From the IMG/VR virus record IMGVR_UViG_3300048573_000207, positions 1 through 60,806 of that record: DNA of 60,806 nt, one strand, 5' to 3'. Position numbers and translations under genes: made by a program. Shown here piece by piece: positions 1 to 9,800 of this stretch. Source of the DNA: a virus. Below the pieces are notes generated by a model that ran no database searches, was not told the DNA's origin, and was given only the letters and a program-made list of their open reading frames with translations. Position 1 is the stretch's first letter. Every line of letters starts with the position of its first letter.

Positions 1-548
1 GATACGATTGTACCACTGAAATCCTTAAGGAATGCACCTCAAAAGAAGAAGTGGCAGAACTTGGAATATATTACAGTGAATTATGGAATATAGTCGAAAG
101 TGATGATTGGGCTAATCTGATAGCAGAAAATGGTGATGGTGGTGGTGTTAAAGGCAAGCCCAAATCGGAGCAGGCCAAAGCTAACATGAGAGGTAAAACT
201 CGTTCAGAAGAAACCAAGGGTAAGATGTCTAAGCCCAAATCGGAGGAGGCCATAGCTAACATGAGAGGTAGAATAGTCTCAGCAGAAACCAAATCAAGAA
301 TATCCGCCGCTAACAAGGGCAAAACTCGTTCGGAAGAAACCAAATCAAGAATATCCGCTGCTAACAAGGGCAAAACTCCCTCAGAAGAGGCCAAAGCTAA
401 AATGTCTACTGCTGCCAAAGGTAGAATCGTCTCAGAAGAAACCAAATTAAGAATATCCGCTGCTCAAATTGGTAAACCTAAATCAGAAGAGACGCGAGCC
501 AAGATGCGTAAACCTAAATCACCTCGAAAGAAACCAGAGCTAAACTAA
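1..548 (+). CDS. homing endonuclease of the Seg/GIY-YIG type, C-terminal part (cut by window start)
   Basis: The frame is open to the left edge of the window, so the N-terminal catalytic part is missing. What remains starts with a segment ending in SDDWANLIAENGDGGG. This resembles the link that follows the GIY-YIG domain in phage homing endonucleases. It is followed by about seven NUMOD3-type repeats of the form GK-x-(R/P)SEE-x-K-x-(R/K)(I/M)S, which bind DNA in this family. The repeats are alternately near-identical and diverged, as if by local duplication. The first internal start codon is a GTG at position 51, but translation very probably begins upstream. Family assignment from the repeats is firm; the catalytic class (GIY-YIG rather than HNH) is inferred. 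Confidence 0.75.
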   Translation, partial: YDCTTEILKECTSKEEVAELGIYYSELWNIVESDDWANLIAENGDGGGVKGKPKSEQAKANMRGKTRSEETKGKMSKPKSEEAIANMRGRIVSAETKSRISAANKGKTRSEETKSRISAANKGKTPSEEAKAKMSTAAKGRIVSEETKLRISAAQIGKPKSEETRAKMRKPKSPRKKPELN

Positions 549-564
549 GAGGTAAACTCACTCA

Positions 565-636
565 ATGAGTAACCCAAGACCAAAATATCCGAGACTGTTC
601 ACCAACGGTAATATCCCTACTTTATCAAAACGGTAA
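565..636 (+). CDS. possible 23-residue ORF between endonuclease and nucleotidyltransferase
   Basis: An ATG with an upstream AAGAGGT opens a 23-codon frame rich in Pro, Arg and Lys. It stops inside the late promoter of the next gene. It may be a small peptide, a leftover of a gene disrupted by the neighbouring endonuclease, or chance. I do not recognise it. Confidence 0.2.
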   Translation: MSNPRPKYPRLFTNGNIPTLSKR

Positions 637-639
637 ATA
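634..639 (+). promoter_or_regulatory. T4-type late promoter TAAATA
   Basis: TAAATA preceded by GG lies 18 bases before the preferred ATG at 658. With the usual start of transcription some 6 bases downstream, the transcript would begin near 645, just at the GGAGAA that can serve as ribosome binding site for 658. This is why the ATG at 643, inside the promoter-proximal region, is less likely to be the real start. Confidence 0.6.
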
Positions 640-657
640 GGTATGGAGAAACTTTTA

Positions 658-1305
658 ATGAAGATCAATGAGCTAAATTCCCGCATTGTTGCAGTGTACG
701 CCGGCCGTTTCCATCCGTTTCATCATGGACATGCTGAAGTGTTTCGTGAACTTGCTGGCAAGTTTGGTATCAACAATACTTACATCACTTCTAGTGGCAA
801 AGTAGAGCCAGAAAAGAGTCCGTTTACTTTTGCTGAAAAGGCTGTTATGATGCAAGCCGCTGGCGTACCAAAAAAGAACATTGTAGAAGAAACAGTGCCA
901 TACGCACCTGTCAACTTGCCTTCTAAATTGAGTCTTGATCCAAACAAGGACATTATGGTCTTTGGCGTAGGCCAAAAGGACATGGCCGAAGATCCTCGCT
1001 TTGCATTTAAACCGCTAAAAGATGGAAGCCCAAGTTATTTCCAGCCATACACTGGCAAAAATTTACAGCCATTTAGCAATGCAAAAAATGCTGATGGTAC
1101 TCGTGCCGGCCATGCTTACATATACCCTGTACGTGACGTACAGTTCAGCATAGCTGGTCAAACAATCAACAGTGCAAGTCAAATTAGAAACTTGTACAAA
1201 GCCGCCGTCGATGAAGGCCGTGTGGCAATTTTACACGAACTATACCCCAACGGTGGTGCATTAGTTGACAAGATCAAACGCATCTTTGATGCCAAGTTAG
1301 GATAA
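658..1305 (+). CDS. nucleotidyltransferase (cytidylyl/nicotinamide-nucleotide adenylyltransferase-like)
   Basis: A 215-residue protein of the HxGH nucleotidyltransferase superfamily. The nucleotide-binding signature GRFHPFHHGH lies at residues 16-25. A C-terminal NSASQIRNLY segment matches the ISSTxIR-type phosphate-binding motif of the family. Such enzymes transfer AMP or CMP from a nucleotide triphosphate to a phosphorylated acceptor; here the acceptor is unknown. The ATG at 658 is preferred over 643 because GGAGAA sits 7 bases upstream of it and the late promoter is only 3 bases from 643. It stands directly before the baseplate genes and is probably expressed late. NMN adenylyltransferase is one possibility, but substrate cannot be read from sequence. 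Confidence 0.75.
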   Translation: MKINELNSRIVAVYAGRFHPFHHGHAEVFRELAGKFGINNTYITSSGKVEPEKSPFTFAEKAVMMQAAGVPKKNIVEETVPYAPVNLPSKLSLDPNKDIMVFGVGQKDMAEDPRFAFKPLKDGSPSYFQPYTGKNLQPFSNAKNADGTRAGHAYIYPVRDVQFSIAGQTINSASQIRNLYKAAVDEGRVAILHELYPNGGALVDKIKRIFDAKLG

Positions 1306-1308
1306 GCC

Positions 1309-1944
1309 GTGGCAAATTTAGATAATCGAGTCACCATCGAATTCAAAGCGTTTGCAGAAATGGGAACCACAGTCGAAAGTGGTCGAAAGAACGCTTCAAG
1401 TGCCCCACGTTCATCAACTTATAAGGAACCAGGTCAGCAACACATCTTAACTTGGCCAACAACTCCTAAAATTTCACAAAGCATTGAAGTAAATTACAGC
1501 ACTTGGGAATTGCAACACACTAACTATCAGCCAAGTGCATTTGGTAATCGCTCAACACCTGTTGTTACTATTTCAGGTCCGTGGATTAGCCGCACAACCC
1601 AAGAAGCACAAGCTACACTAAATGCAATTCATTTGCTTCGCTCAGCGACAAGTATGTTTTACGGCCGCGAAGACAAAAATAAAGGAACACCTCCTCCAAT
1701 TGGACGACTAAATGCTCACGGCTTATACAGCAACACACCGGTGGTTGTAAAGACATTTCAATACGACTATCCAAATGATGTTGATTATATTACTGTACCT
1801 ATGTTCAATGGTCAGCAATCAGTGCCAGTACTGTTTGAAATGAGTGTTAGTTTGATTGTTCAAATCAATGCAGTAGAAGCAGTTAAGGAATACACCTTAG
1901 AAAATTTCTACACTGGCAAATTATTAGGAAACGGATACATTTAA
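1309..1944 (+). CDS. baseplate tail-tube initiator/cap protein (gp48/gp54-like)
   Basis: A 211-residue protein with a GTG start 3 bases after the previous stop and an AGGA upstream. It has no enzyme motifs or membrane segments. The C-terminal end (VSLIVQINAVEAVKEYTLENFY, then TGKLLGNG) has the pattern of tail-tube and tube-initiator proteins of T4-like phages, where a beta-strand is followed by a short TG-x-L-containing tail. Its place immediately before a gp53-like wedge protein fits gp48 or gp54, which form the platform on the hub from which the tail tube grows. I cannot choose between the two; assignment is by position and weak similarity. Confidence 0.5.
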   Translation: MANLDNRVTIEFKAFAEMGTTVESGRKNASSAPRSSTYKEPGQQHILTWPTTPKISQSIEVNYSTWELQHTNYQPSAFGNRSTPVVTISGPWISRTTQEAQATLNAIHLLRSATSMFYGREDKNKGTPPPIGRLNAHGLYSNTPVVVKTFQYDYPNDVDYITVPMFNGQQSVPVLFEMSVSLIVQINAVEAVKEYTLENFYTGKLLGNGYI

Positions 1945-1945
1945 A

Positions 1946-2245
1946 ATGGCAACCACTGGAAAGAATCAATACGCCAATACGCCAATTACAGACTTTTATC
2001 TTGACCTGGCCAAGTTGCCAACAGCCGCAGACATTGTCAATGGCAAAACTACAGAAACAATTGTCGTGGGACCAAAGTACCAACACCGCCCAGACTTACT
2101 GAGCTATTCACTTTACGGCAATAGCAGTTATTGGTGGGTGATTGCGCTAATCAATCGTAATCAACTTCGTGACCCAATTAGAGATTTAAAAACTGGCATG
2201 GTACTTCGTGTATTGAGCAAAGCAGATATCGCTGGAGTAGTCTAA
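1946..2245 (+). CDS. 53: baseplate wedge protein, gp53-like
   Basis: A 99-residue protein. The central stretch RPDLLSYSLYGNSSYWWVIA followed by LINRNQLRDP is the characteristic LysM-like signature of T4 gp53, the wedge subunit that joins neighbouring wedges around the hub. The protein is shorter than T4 gp53 (about 196 residues), as if only the LysM-like core with a short N-terminal arm were kept. It is followed by a TAATG overlap with the hub-like gene, suggesting translational coupling. Confidence 0.75.
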   Translation: MATTGKNQYANTPITDFYLDLAKLPTAADIVNGKTTETIVVGPKYQHRPDLLSYSLYGNSSYWWVIALINRNQLRDPIRDLKTGMVLRVLSKADIAGVV

Positions 2246-4326
2246 TGGCAACAGAAAAACCAACATACAACGACAACATTGGCTTACCTGAAATTCATTA
2301 TAACCCGTTACAAAATTATCGCAACGTAACTTACAACACCAGACTAACAATGATGCCTGCTGCTGAAGCAACAAAGTCTCGTCTTGACAGAAGTTATGAT
2401 TACAAAAAGGGAACTGTAATTTGGGAAACAGGTGGCGCTGGCACAGTGTATCTCGAAGAACTAACAATGGAGTGTGTTGGTGCAGGCAATAAGACTGGCA
2501 ACTATGTAACACAACTACCAATTAACTTTAAAGGCAAAGTAGTAGAGCCATTGGGCGGACGCTTTATTGAACAGCTAAGTCTTGCAGCAATGGACTTGGG
2601 TTATAAAAGCAATGACGGCGTTTATCTATTTGAAATTTCCTTTACAGGATTCAATACAGACTCTGACATGCCGGAAGTATGCAAGGGCTGGGAAGGCGAA
2701 GACTTGATCTATCGTTGGTATATTAGATTGAATCAACTTAACATGCAGCTTGATTACAAAGGCAGCACTTACGATTTTGAATTTGTTGTAGCAGCAGGTC
2801 AAGCACTAAACACAGATTACACTAACTTAGAAGAAGGCTTTAGAATGGTAGGCTCTCCAGAGACCATTGGAAGTTTTTGCAAAGAGTTGGCTGACGCACT
2901 TAACAAGCGTGAAAAAGAACACGTTGATGCGGGCATCCGTTGCATACCGCACAAGTACGTTATTACTGCACACAAGGACATTGCAAACTTAAAAGTAAAG
3001 AGTGGCTTTTGGTCACGTCAAACATTTAGCTGGCTAATTGGTCGCGGCGAAATGCAAGGCAAACCCGGCCAAAGTATTCAGACGTTTATCCTAGGTGCCA
3101 TTGCCAACAGCGAAGACATGCTAAAGCACTTGCACCGCATCCCAGAAAAGAAAGACTACAACAGTCCCGACACTAAGCCTGGCAAGCTAGAGTACGTTCC
3201 TCGAAATGTTGTTGTAATTCCCGGCTCCAAAGATGTAGAAGAAAACAAGTCTTATGCATTTGATCCCAAGTTAGGAAGTTCTGCAAAAGAGATTCACTTC
3301 TTTGTTACAACAAAAGAAGATCCGCGAAACATTATTAGTCCGCAGGAATACAAGGATGCACAAGATCCTGCTGAGCGCAACAAACGTGTAGACAATTGGA
3401 TTAAAAAAGGTTTGTTGAGAAAAGTCTATAAGTGGATCTACACCGGCGAAAACTCTGAAGTTATAAACACAAGTTTGAAGCTTGATTACATGTGGCGTAA
3501 TGTTCGTCCACTATGGGTCAGTGCAGAAAGCGGCAAGCCAATTGCACCTGTTGGTACAGCGGCCACAGCCAAAGAAAAAACACCAGCAGCTGGCCCTAAA
3601 TCTATCAAGTGTGATGATGCCAAGACTGTTGGAACAGAACAGCAACGTGTAGCAGCAACGTATGCCGAAGACGCAGAGTTTAATACTGCCACTGGCAAAA
3701 TTGATCCTAAGCCAGGTTGGTATCCGCACATGCCACAATTTTATCATATGAATACTGGTGTTGCCCAACAAAGCCAGCAAGGTGCATTGGCCGCAGAAAA
3801 TGCCAACGAATATAGTGTGTATCGACAAATTGGTGCTAACTTGTCAGGCAGCGGCGAAATGATTAAATTGGATCTTGAAGTCGTTGGCGACCCATATTGG
3901 CTAATGCAAATTCCCGGAACACCTGGTAACCCACCATGGGAAGAAGATGTATGGGAATATGAAAAAGAACAATTAACAGAAGACCAAATGGCAGAAAAGC
4001 GAAAGAAGACTGCAACACATACTTGGTTGCCGTTTATCTACTTTGAAGCTCAAATCCCTTCTGCAACAAATAACAATACAGCAGACACAATGCAACTACG
4101 TCAGTCTGATGCTATCAGTGGCGTTTATTACACTATGAGATTAACAAACAAGTTTGTCAAAGGCAAGTTTACATCTAATTTAGAATGTGCAAGAGAGACT
4201 TTATCAAATCCGTGGACAGGTAAAGCCCCGACTCAGGCAAGTGGATCATCAACTCCTGGTAGTGCAGCAGCAACAGGACCAAATAATGCCGGCGTTGACG
4301 CAATGGGCAATGTAACTGGATATTAA
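2245..4326 (+). CDS. baseplate hub-like protein (gp27/gpD-type), tentative
   Basis: A 693-residue protein between gp53-like and gp5-like genes, where the hub partner of gp5 is expected. The C-terminal third contains DPYWLMQIPG, a long loop and then SGVYYTMRLTNKFVKGKF with SNLECARETL. That pattern, a beta-strand with a G-x-F turn and a charged strand, recalls the end of phage tail hub proteins (gp27, gp44, gpD). The last 40 residues are Gly/Ala/Ser/Pro-rich and probably disordered. The N-terminal 350 residues show no motif that I recognise. The hub role is inferred mainly from context; it could instead be a baseplate protein with no T4 counterpart. Confidence 0.5.
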   Translation: MATEKPTYNDNIGLPEIHYNPLQNYRNVTYNTRLTMMPAAEATKSRLDRSYDYKKGTVIWETGGAGTVYLEELTMECVGAGNKTGNYVTQLPINFKGKVVEPLGGRFIEQLSLAAMDLGYKSNDGVYLFEISFTGFNTDSDMPEVCKGWEGEDLIYRWYIRLNQLNMQLDYKGSTYDFEFVVAAGQALNTDYTNLEEGFRMVGSPETIGSFCKELADALNKREKEHVDAGIRCIPHKYVITAHKDIANLKVKSGFWSRQTFSWLIGRGEMQGKPGQSIQTFILGAIANSEDMLKHLHRIPEKKDYNSPDTKPGKLEYVPRNVVVIPGSKDVEENKSYAFDPKLGSSAKEIHFFVTTKEDPRNIISPQEYKDAQDPAERNKRVDNWIKKGLLRKVYKWIYTGENSEVINTSLKLDYMWRNVRPLWVSAESGKPIAPVGTAATAKEKTPAAGPKSIKCDDAKTVGTEQQRVAATYAEDAEFNTATGKIDPKPGWYPHMPQFYHMNTGVAQQSQQGALAAENANEYSVYRQIGANLSGSGEMIKLDLEVVGDPYWLMQIPGTPGNPPWEEDVWEYEKEQLTEDQMAEKRKKTATHTWLPFIYFEAQIPSATNNNTADTMQLRQSDAISGVYYTMRLTNKFVKGKFTSNLECARETLSNPWTGKAPTQASGSSTPGSAAATGPNNAGVDAMGNVTGY

Positions 4327-4327
4327 T

Positions 4328-6463
4328 ATGAAAGTAAATTCAAACGGCGGAAATACAAGTGGTGGAACAGGTGCAGCCGGCAGTAAGATGCACGGCGTCT
4401 TCATTGGCAAAGTTAAAGACAATATTGATCCTGAAGGTTTAGGACGACTTCGTGTTTGGATTCCACAACTAAGTGCAGCCACAGAAACAAATTCACAAAG
4501 CTGGTTTACTGTAAGATACTGCCCTCCTTTTGCTGGAGCAACAAATACCAAAGATGAGTCGCAGGCCACGGATGCAACAAAGTACGCACAAACAAATCAA
4601 AGTTATGGAATGTGGATGGTACCACCTGATAAAAACGTGCAAGTTATTTGCAGTTTTATCAATGGCGAATTACACCAAGGTATTTGGTGGGCATGCTTGC
4701 CGCACGATGGGCATACACATGCAATACCGGCAGTTGCGTCGGGCACAACTCACAACGGCGAAACTGCCCCATTGGCCGAACGCAACAGATTTAATACAGT
4801 AGATCCTGATTCTACACGTAGACCTTCTCATCCACTAAACAACGTCATTAGGCGCCAAGGTTTAGAAAAGGATCTGCGCCGCGGACACATCAATGGTGGC
4901 CCTTTTAGAAACAAAGAAAAGCACACTGGTTTAACTTACGGCATCTTGACACCTGGCCAGCATCAGTTTGTAATGGATGATGGTGAAGGTTTCAAAAACG
5001 GCCAAATCAGATTACGCACTGCCTCTGGTAATACTTTTATCATGGACAACGACGAAGGCTTTATCTATTTTATCAACGCAACAGGTAATGCGTGGATGCA
5101 GTTAGACAAAGAAGGCAACGTGGACGTATATGCTGCTGGCGACTACTCTGTAAACGCAGAAGGCAGTATCAACCTTCGTGCTGGCAACAACATCAACATG
5201 GATGCTGGCAACAACATCAATGCAGCCGCAGCAAACAATTTTGAATTAGAAGCGTGTGAAGTGTTTAACGTAACTGGTACAACCGGCATGAAGTTAAGCA
5301 CGGGACAAAACATGAACATTCTTGCTGACAGTCAGTTTAAAATGACAGGTCAGCGTATTGATTTGAATGGTCCCGAAGCAGAACGTGCTGCATTGCCAAA
5401 GTCTAATAGCTTGGTATCAAATACCACAGTAGGTAAAAGTATTGCCGGCCGTGTGCCCGAAGCTGAACCCTACGGTGGCCACGCTAGTAAAGGTGGAGAA
5501 CAGCCTACCGTAGTTCCAGGATCTGCACCAATTGACGATCCAACAATCAGCCCTGCCCCAGAAAGCTACGAAGACAAGCCAGCACCAGAAACAACGGATG
5601 CCATTGCTTGCGTACCAGACGTAACACAAAATAAGTTAAGCGACGAAGGCTTTGCAGTATTGTTAAGTCGCGAAGCATATCGCGGCATGATGTATTCAGA
5701 CTTCCAAGGATACTCAAACGGTTACGGAACTCGTGTTGATATTTTTGGGCCAGATAATCCTGCAAGCAAAATTGATACAAATTTAAAACAAGCTCTGCTT
5801 GCAGGCCCAAGCGAAGCTGAAGCAAGACTAATCACACGACAAATCATTGACCGTCATGTAACCCCAGCTGTTGTTGGTACGTTATCAAAAGAAAAAGCCG
5901 GAGCTGGCAAAGAAGTGTGTATTACACAATCTCAAATTGACGCACTTATTATTGCAGCATACGGTAATCCAGGCGCAGCCAATAATATGGCACGTGAATT
6001 GGTTGCAAGTGGAGTCAGAAGTGCCGACGGCAAACCAACTAATGCAGATATTGCAAAAATATGGAGCAATAGCAGATATTCTAATAGCTCTAACCAAAAA
6101 AACAACGAAGCAGCGTATGCAATGACCGGGAAAATGAACGGAGATGCAAAATCTGCCGATCCGTTGAAACAAATGAAATCTGGTATTAAAGCAGACGAAG
6201 CAGCGGTTAAAAATAATAAAGCTCGCAATCCTGACACCCCTTGGGCAAGATCACTTGGCAACGGTCCAGTGACTGGCCGTAAAAGCGAAGCGGCTTATAC
6301 AAAGCCAACAGCACAACAATCGGCCCAATGGGAGCGAAGTTATTATCTAAATACTGGTAATGTGCCGTTTGGTAGCAATCTAACGGTGGCCCAATTACGA
6401 GACAAGTACGGAGTGCCTCACATTGGAACCAATTATCCACCTGGTGCACCGTCTAAGGCTTAA
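4328..6463 (+). CDS. 5: baseplate hub spike, gp5-like, with C-terminal lysozyme domain
   Basis: A 711-residue cell-puncturing spike. Residues about 20-140 form the OB-fold of gp5/VgrG proteins (HGVFIGKVKDNIDPEGLGRL and the strand with MWMVPPDKNVQVICSF). Residues about 215-345 are a beta-helix with short repeats (SINLRAGNNINMDAGNNINA and similar). Residues about 435-600 look like a GH24 lysozyme. E449 and D458 have the same 9-residue spacing as E11 and D20 of T4 lysozyme and are followed by GYSNGYGT, which matches GYYTIGIGH with Ser in place of Thr26. In T4 gp5 the lysozyme lies between OB-fold and beta-helix; here it follows the helix. It would pierce the outer membrane and digest peptidoglycan locally. 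Confidence 0.8.
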   Translation: MKVNSNGGNTSGGTGAAGSKMHGVFIGKVKDNIDPEGLGRLRVWIPQLSAATETNSQSWFTVRYCPPFAGATNTKDESQATDATKYAQTNQSYGMWMVPPDKNVQVICSFINGELHQGIWWACLPHDGHTHAIPAVASGTTHNGETAPLAERNRFNTVDPDSTRRPSHPLNNVIRRQGLEKDLRRGHINGGPFRNKEKHTGLTYGILTPGQHQFVMDDGEGFKNGQIRLRTASGNTFIMDNDEGFIYFINATGNAWMQLDKEGNVDVYAAGDYSVNAEGSINLRAGNNINMDAGNNINAAAANNFELEACEVFNVTGTTGMKLSTGQNMNILADSQFKMTGQRIDLNGPEAERAALPKSNSLVSNTTVGKSIAGRVPEAEPYGGHASKGGEQPTVVPGSAPIDDPTISPAPESYEDKPAPETTDAIACVPDVTQNKLSDEGFAVLLSREAYRGMMYSDFQGYSNGYGTRVDIFGPDNPASKIDTNLKQALLAGPSEAEARLITRQIIDRHVTPAVVGTLSKEKAGAGKEVCITQSQIDALIIAAYGNPGAANNMARELVASGVRSADGKPTNADIAKIWSNSRYSNSSNQKNNEAAYAMTGKMNGDAKSADPLKQMKSGIKADEAAVKNNKARNPDTPWARSLGNGPVTGRKSEAAYTKPTAQQSAQWERSYYLNTGNVPFGSNLTVAQLRDKYGVPHIGTNYPPGAPSKA

Positions 6464-6490
6464 GATATAACCCAGCTTAATAAAACTTGG

Positions 6491-6496
6491 TAAATA
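6491..6496 (+). promoter_or_regulatory. T4-type late promoter TAAATA, 5 bases before the ATG of gene 25
   Basis: GGTAAATA ends five bases before the start codon at 6502. If transcription starts about 6 bases downstream, as at T4 late promoters, the gp25 message is nearly or wholly leaderless. Confidence 0.6.
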
Positions 6497-6501
6497 GGTG
6501 T

Positions 6502-6882
6502 ATGCCAATTTACACATCAAAATTTCGCGGATACAGCTCAATTGGAACTAGTTTTTTAAGTCCAGTGCTTTACGATCTTGCCCTTGCAAAACAAGACTTA
6601 TTAAATCATTTTAACACTCGCAAAGGCGAGCGTATTATGATGCCAGAATTTGGCAGCATAGTATGGGACATGCTTTTTGAGCCATTGGACAGTCGCACAA
6701 TCAATTTAATTGACTCGGATGTGCGTTCGATTATTAAAAATGATCCACGTTGGTTACTGCAAAGTGTAGAAATTAGCGAAGGCCCCAATGCACTTAACAT
6801 TGAAGTTACAGTGACATATTTGCCATCAAACGAAACAGTAGTATTACCATTGGTATACGATAAAGGAACGAATACATTATGA
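6502..6882 (+). CDS. 25: baseplate wedge protein gp25
   Basis: A 126-residue protein matching T4 gp25 in length and pattern. An N-terminal region leads to DLLNHFNTRKGERIMMPEFG and SIVWDMLFEPLD, the gp25-type core. The lysozyme-related gp25 domain ends in a conserved strand pair (LNIEVTVTYLPSNETVVLPL). gp25 nucleates sheath assembly at the baseplate and contacts gp6 and gp53. A TTG at 6487 would add five residues but lies within the late promoter, so the ATG at 6502 is preferred. The stop overlaps the start of gene 6 (ATGA). Confidence 0.85.
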   Translation: MPIYTSKFRGYSSIGTSFLSPVLYDLALAKQDLLNHFNTRKGERIMMPEFGSIVWDMLFEPLDSRTINLIDSDVRSIIKNDPRWLLQSVEISEGPNALNIEVTVTYLPSNETVVLPLVYDKGTNTL

Positions 6883-9800
6883 GCCAAACTAGACGCTTGG
6901 GACAATTAAATGCAGCCGAAGGCTGGCTAAACAATTATCGTTATCTGGTAAACGCAGACTTCAAAGCATATGACTTTGAAAGCCTAAGAACTGCTTTACT
7001 AAATTACATCCAATTAAATTATCCCGAAGACTTTAACGACTTTATCAGCTCAAGCGAATACGTTGCACTAGTTGACTTGATGTCTTTTATGGGACAAAAC
7101 TTGGCATTCCGCAGTGACTTGAACTTGCGTGAAACATTTTTAGAAACAGCAGAAGTGCGCGGCAATGTATTAAGCATTGCTCGTCAACTTGGCTATAAGT
7201 CATTCCGTAACGGTGCAGCCACGGGCTTCTTAAAGATTACTTCTGTAACAACTACACAAGAATTATATGACAGCAAAGGTACAAACTTAGCCGGCAAAAC
7301 TATTGTGTGGGCAGACCCGCTAAACTTAGACTTCAATGAACAGTTTTCTTTAATTCTAAATCAAGCACTAAACAAATCTAATCCAATTGGCCGTCCAGTA
7401 AGCTCAATTTCTACAAACGGTGTGTCTCGTCAATTATACGAACTTGACCAACCAGACACACGAACAATGGTAGAGTCATTTAGCCTAACAGCACGAAACA
7501 ACAACAGCTATCCATGTGAGATCGTTCCTGTTACAATTGACACTGCCACAGAGCTTGCAACAGAAAACACACCAAATCCTTATGGACGCCAAACTGTACT
7601 GTTTAACAATGACGGCACTGGTTACGGTTCTACTACCAATGGCTGGTTTTTTATGTTCAAACAAGGTTCATTGAAGTTTGAAGATTTTGTATTAAACACA
7701 CGAGTAGAAAATCGTGTTATTGATTTACAAGGCAGCAACATAAATGAAACAGACGTGTGGGTACAAAGTGTTGATTCAGACGGTAAAGTATTGTACGAAT
7801 GGACTCCTGTTCCCAATACAAACAACAAGAACATTGTGTTCAACGCAGTGTCTAAAGACGTAAGAAAGGTATACGAAGTTATTACTCGAGAAAACGATTC
7901 TGTGTCATTAAAATTTGGCGATGACGTTTTTGCAGACATTCCCACAGGTAACATTCGTGTTTGGTATCGCGAAAGCGCAAATGAAACGCTGACAATTTCT
8001 GGCAATGATGTAGCAGGTTTAGAAATGTCAATTCGTTTTGTTGACAGTACATTTACAGAACAAGACTTAACAGTTACACTTGAGCTGACAACAGCAGCAT
8101 CAAGCACTGCTGGAGAAACACTGGAGCAAATTAAGAATCGTGCAAGTCGTACCAGCGCAAGCCAGGACCGTATGATCACTGCCAGTGACTATAACATCTA
8201 TCCTGAAGGCAAAGTGAGCGGAGTAGACAAGATCAAAGCAGTCAACAGAACACATGCTGGCCAAAGTGTTTATGCAGACTTGTCGGACCCAACAGGTACA
8301 TACCGTTCAGTTATCACTTTTGCCGATGATGGCTTTGTATACGAAACTGAAGTAGTAACTGAAGATTCAAGAGACGCAGTCATTGGAGCCCAAGAGTTAT
8401 TGTCATGGGTTGAAAACAGTTTATTAAACAGACAGTTGGCACAGCTATACTATAAAAAATATAGTCCAATTAAGCCAACAGTTGGTACAAATTTAAAGTG
8501 GGTAACAGTAAGCTCGGGCAACGCAACAACAACTGGCTATTTTTCAATAACTTCCAACAATAGCCCATTACGTGTTGGCCGTGGGAGTCCTGATTTAAAG
8601 TTTAGAACAATTGGTAAAAATACTCTGGTAAAAACTGCAAACGGAGTATGGACTCGTGTGCTAGACGTTTACCGCGAAGGTTTAGGTGTTAGTGATAACA
8701 CTGGCGACAATACCGGCTTACGTGCCAATGGCCAAGGCTCGCTATTTGTTAATTCGATATTGCCAACTATTGCAATTGAATCGTGGTTCCCGGCATTGCG
8801 TACAATGTTTACGCCAACTGAACAACAAGAAATTCTCCGGGAGATTCGCGCAGGCCGTAGCTTTGGTTTAAAGTATGCCAACACTGCGACTCAGCAAAAC
8901 CGTTGGAAAATTATTCCTGCCGACTCTGTTGAAACTGCGGGCAACTTTGTTGTGCCAACAGATGCAAATGAAAATTCAGGTGCGTCTTGGTTGGTTCGAT
9001 TAGAGTATGACTCTACAACAAGCACATGGACATTATTCTCTAGAAATGATCAAACAGTGTTTGGCAGTGTAGATCAGTTGACGTTTCAAAATCAACGGTT
9101 TGGACAAACAGTCGACTCAGCAGCTAAACGAGCATTAAAAGACACAATTAAATTCCTAACACAAAATGGTTTGGAAAACGAACTAACATTGGATGTTGCC
9201 GACTACTTTAAGTTAGATGACGGACGATATGACTCGTCCAGAGTCATGCTATTGCTTCCGGGTCTAAGTGAAAACTTAGCACCAAATGATCCTGACGTAA
9301 TCAGTAAACTGATTACCGGCAATTTACAACTTAAAAAAGTACAATTTGTCGATACCAAAGGTCAATACACATTAAAGCCGTCTGACACCACTGGCGTAGT
9401 CATGCCTGGGCGTAAAGATCTGCGCGTACAAAATACACACGTACCACTACGAGATAACCGCGTTGACGCAGCAACTACAAATATTGTTGACATGTATGTA
9501 TTAACATCAAATTATAACAGTGCTTATCGCGCCTGGGTAAACTCTGGAGCCGACGCTACAACAAAGCCAGTGACATTGACATCATATGGTTTAGAAAAAC
9601 TAATGAGCTCTATTATTCCGTATAAAAGCATCAGTGATAGCATTGTGTTTCATCCTGTGAATTACAAAGTTATATTTGGTAAGACAGCCGATATTAGAAA
9701 TCAAGTCACTATCCGTATTACAAAGAGCGAAACAACAAGAATCAGTGACGCAGAAATTCGCAGTCGAGTTGTTGGTGCTATTAATCAATACTTCTCTGTT

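Noticed and set aside
643-657. ATG at 643 as start of the nucleotidyltransferase
   Set aside because: It lies three bases after the late promoter, inside the expected transcript start. The ATG at 658 has a GGAGAA at proper spacing.
7622-8179. Long reverse-strand ORF of 185 codons inside gene 6
   Set aside because: Gene 6 on the other strand is strongly supported. The antisense ORF lacks a ribosome binding site and recognisable motifs.
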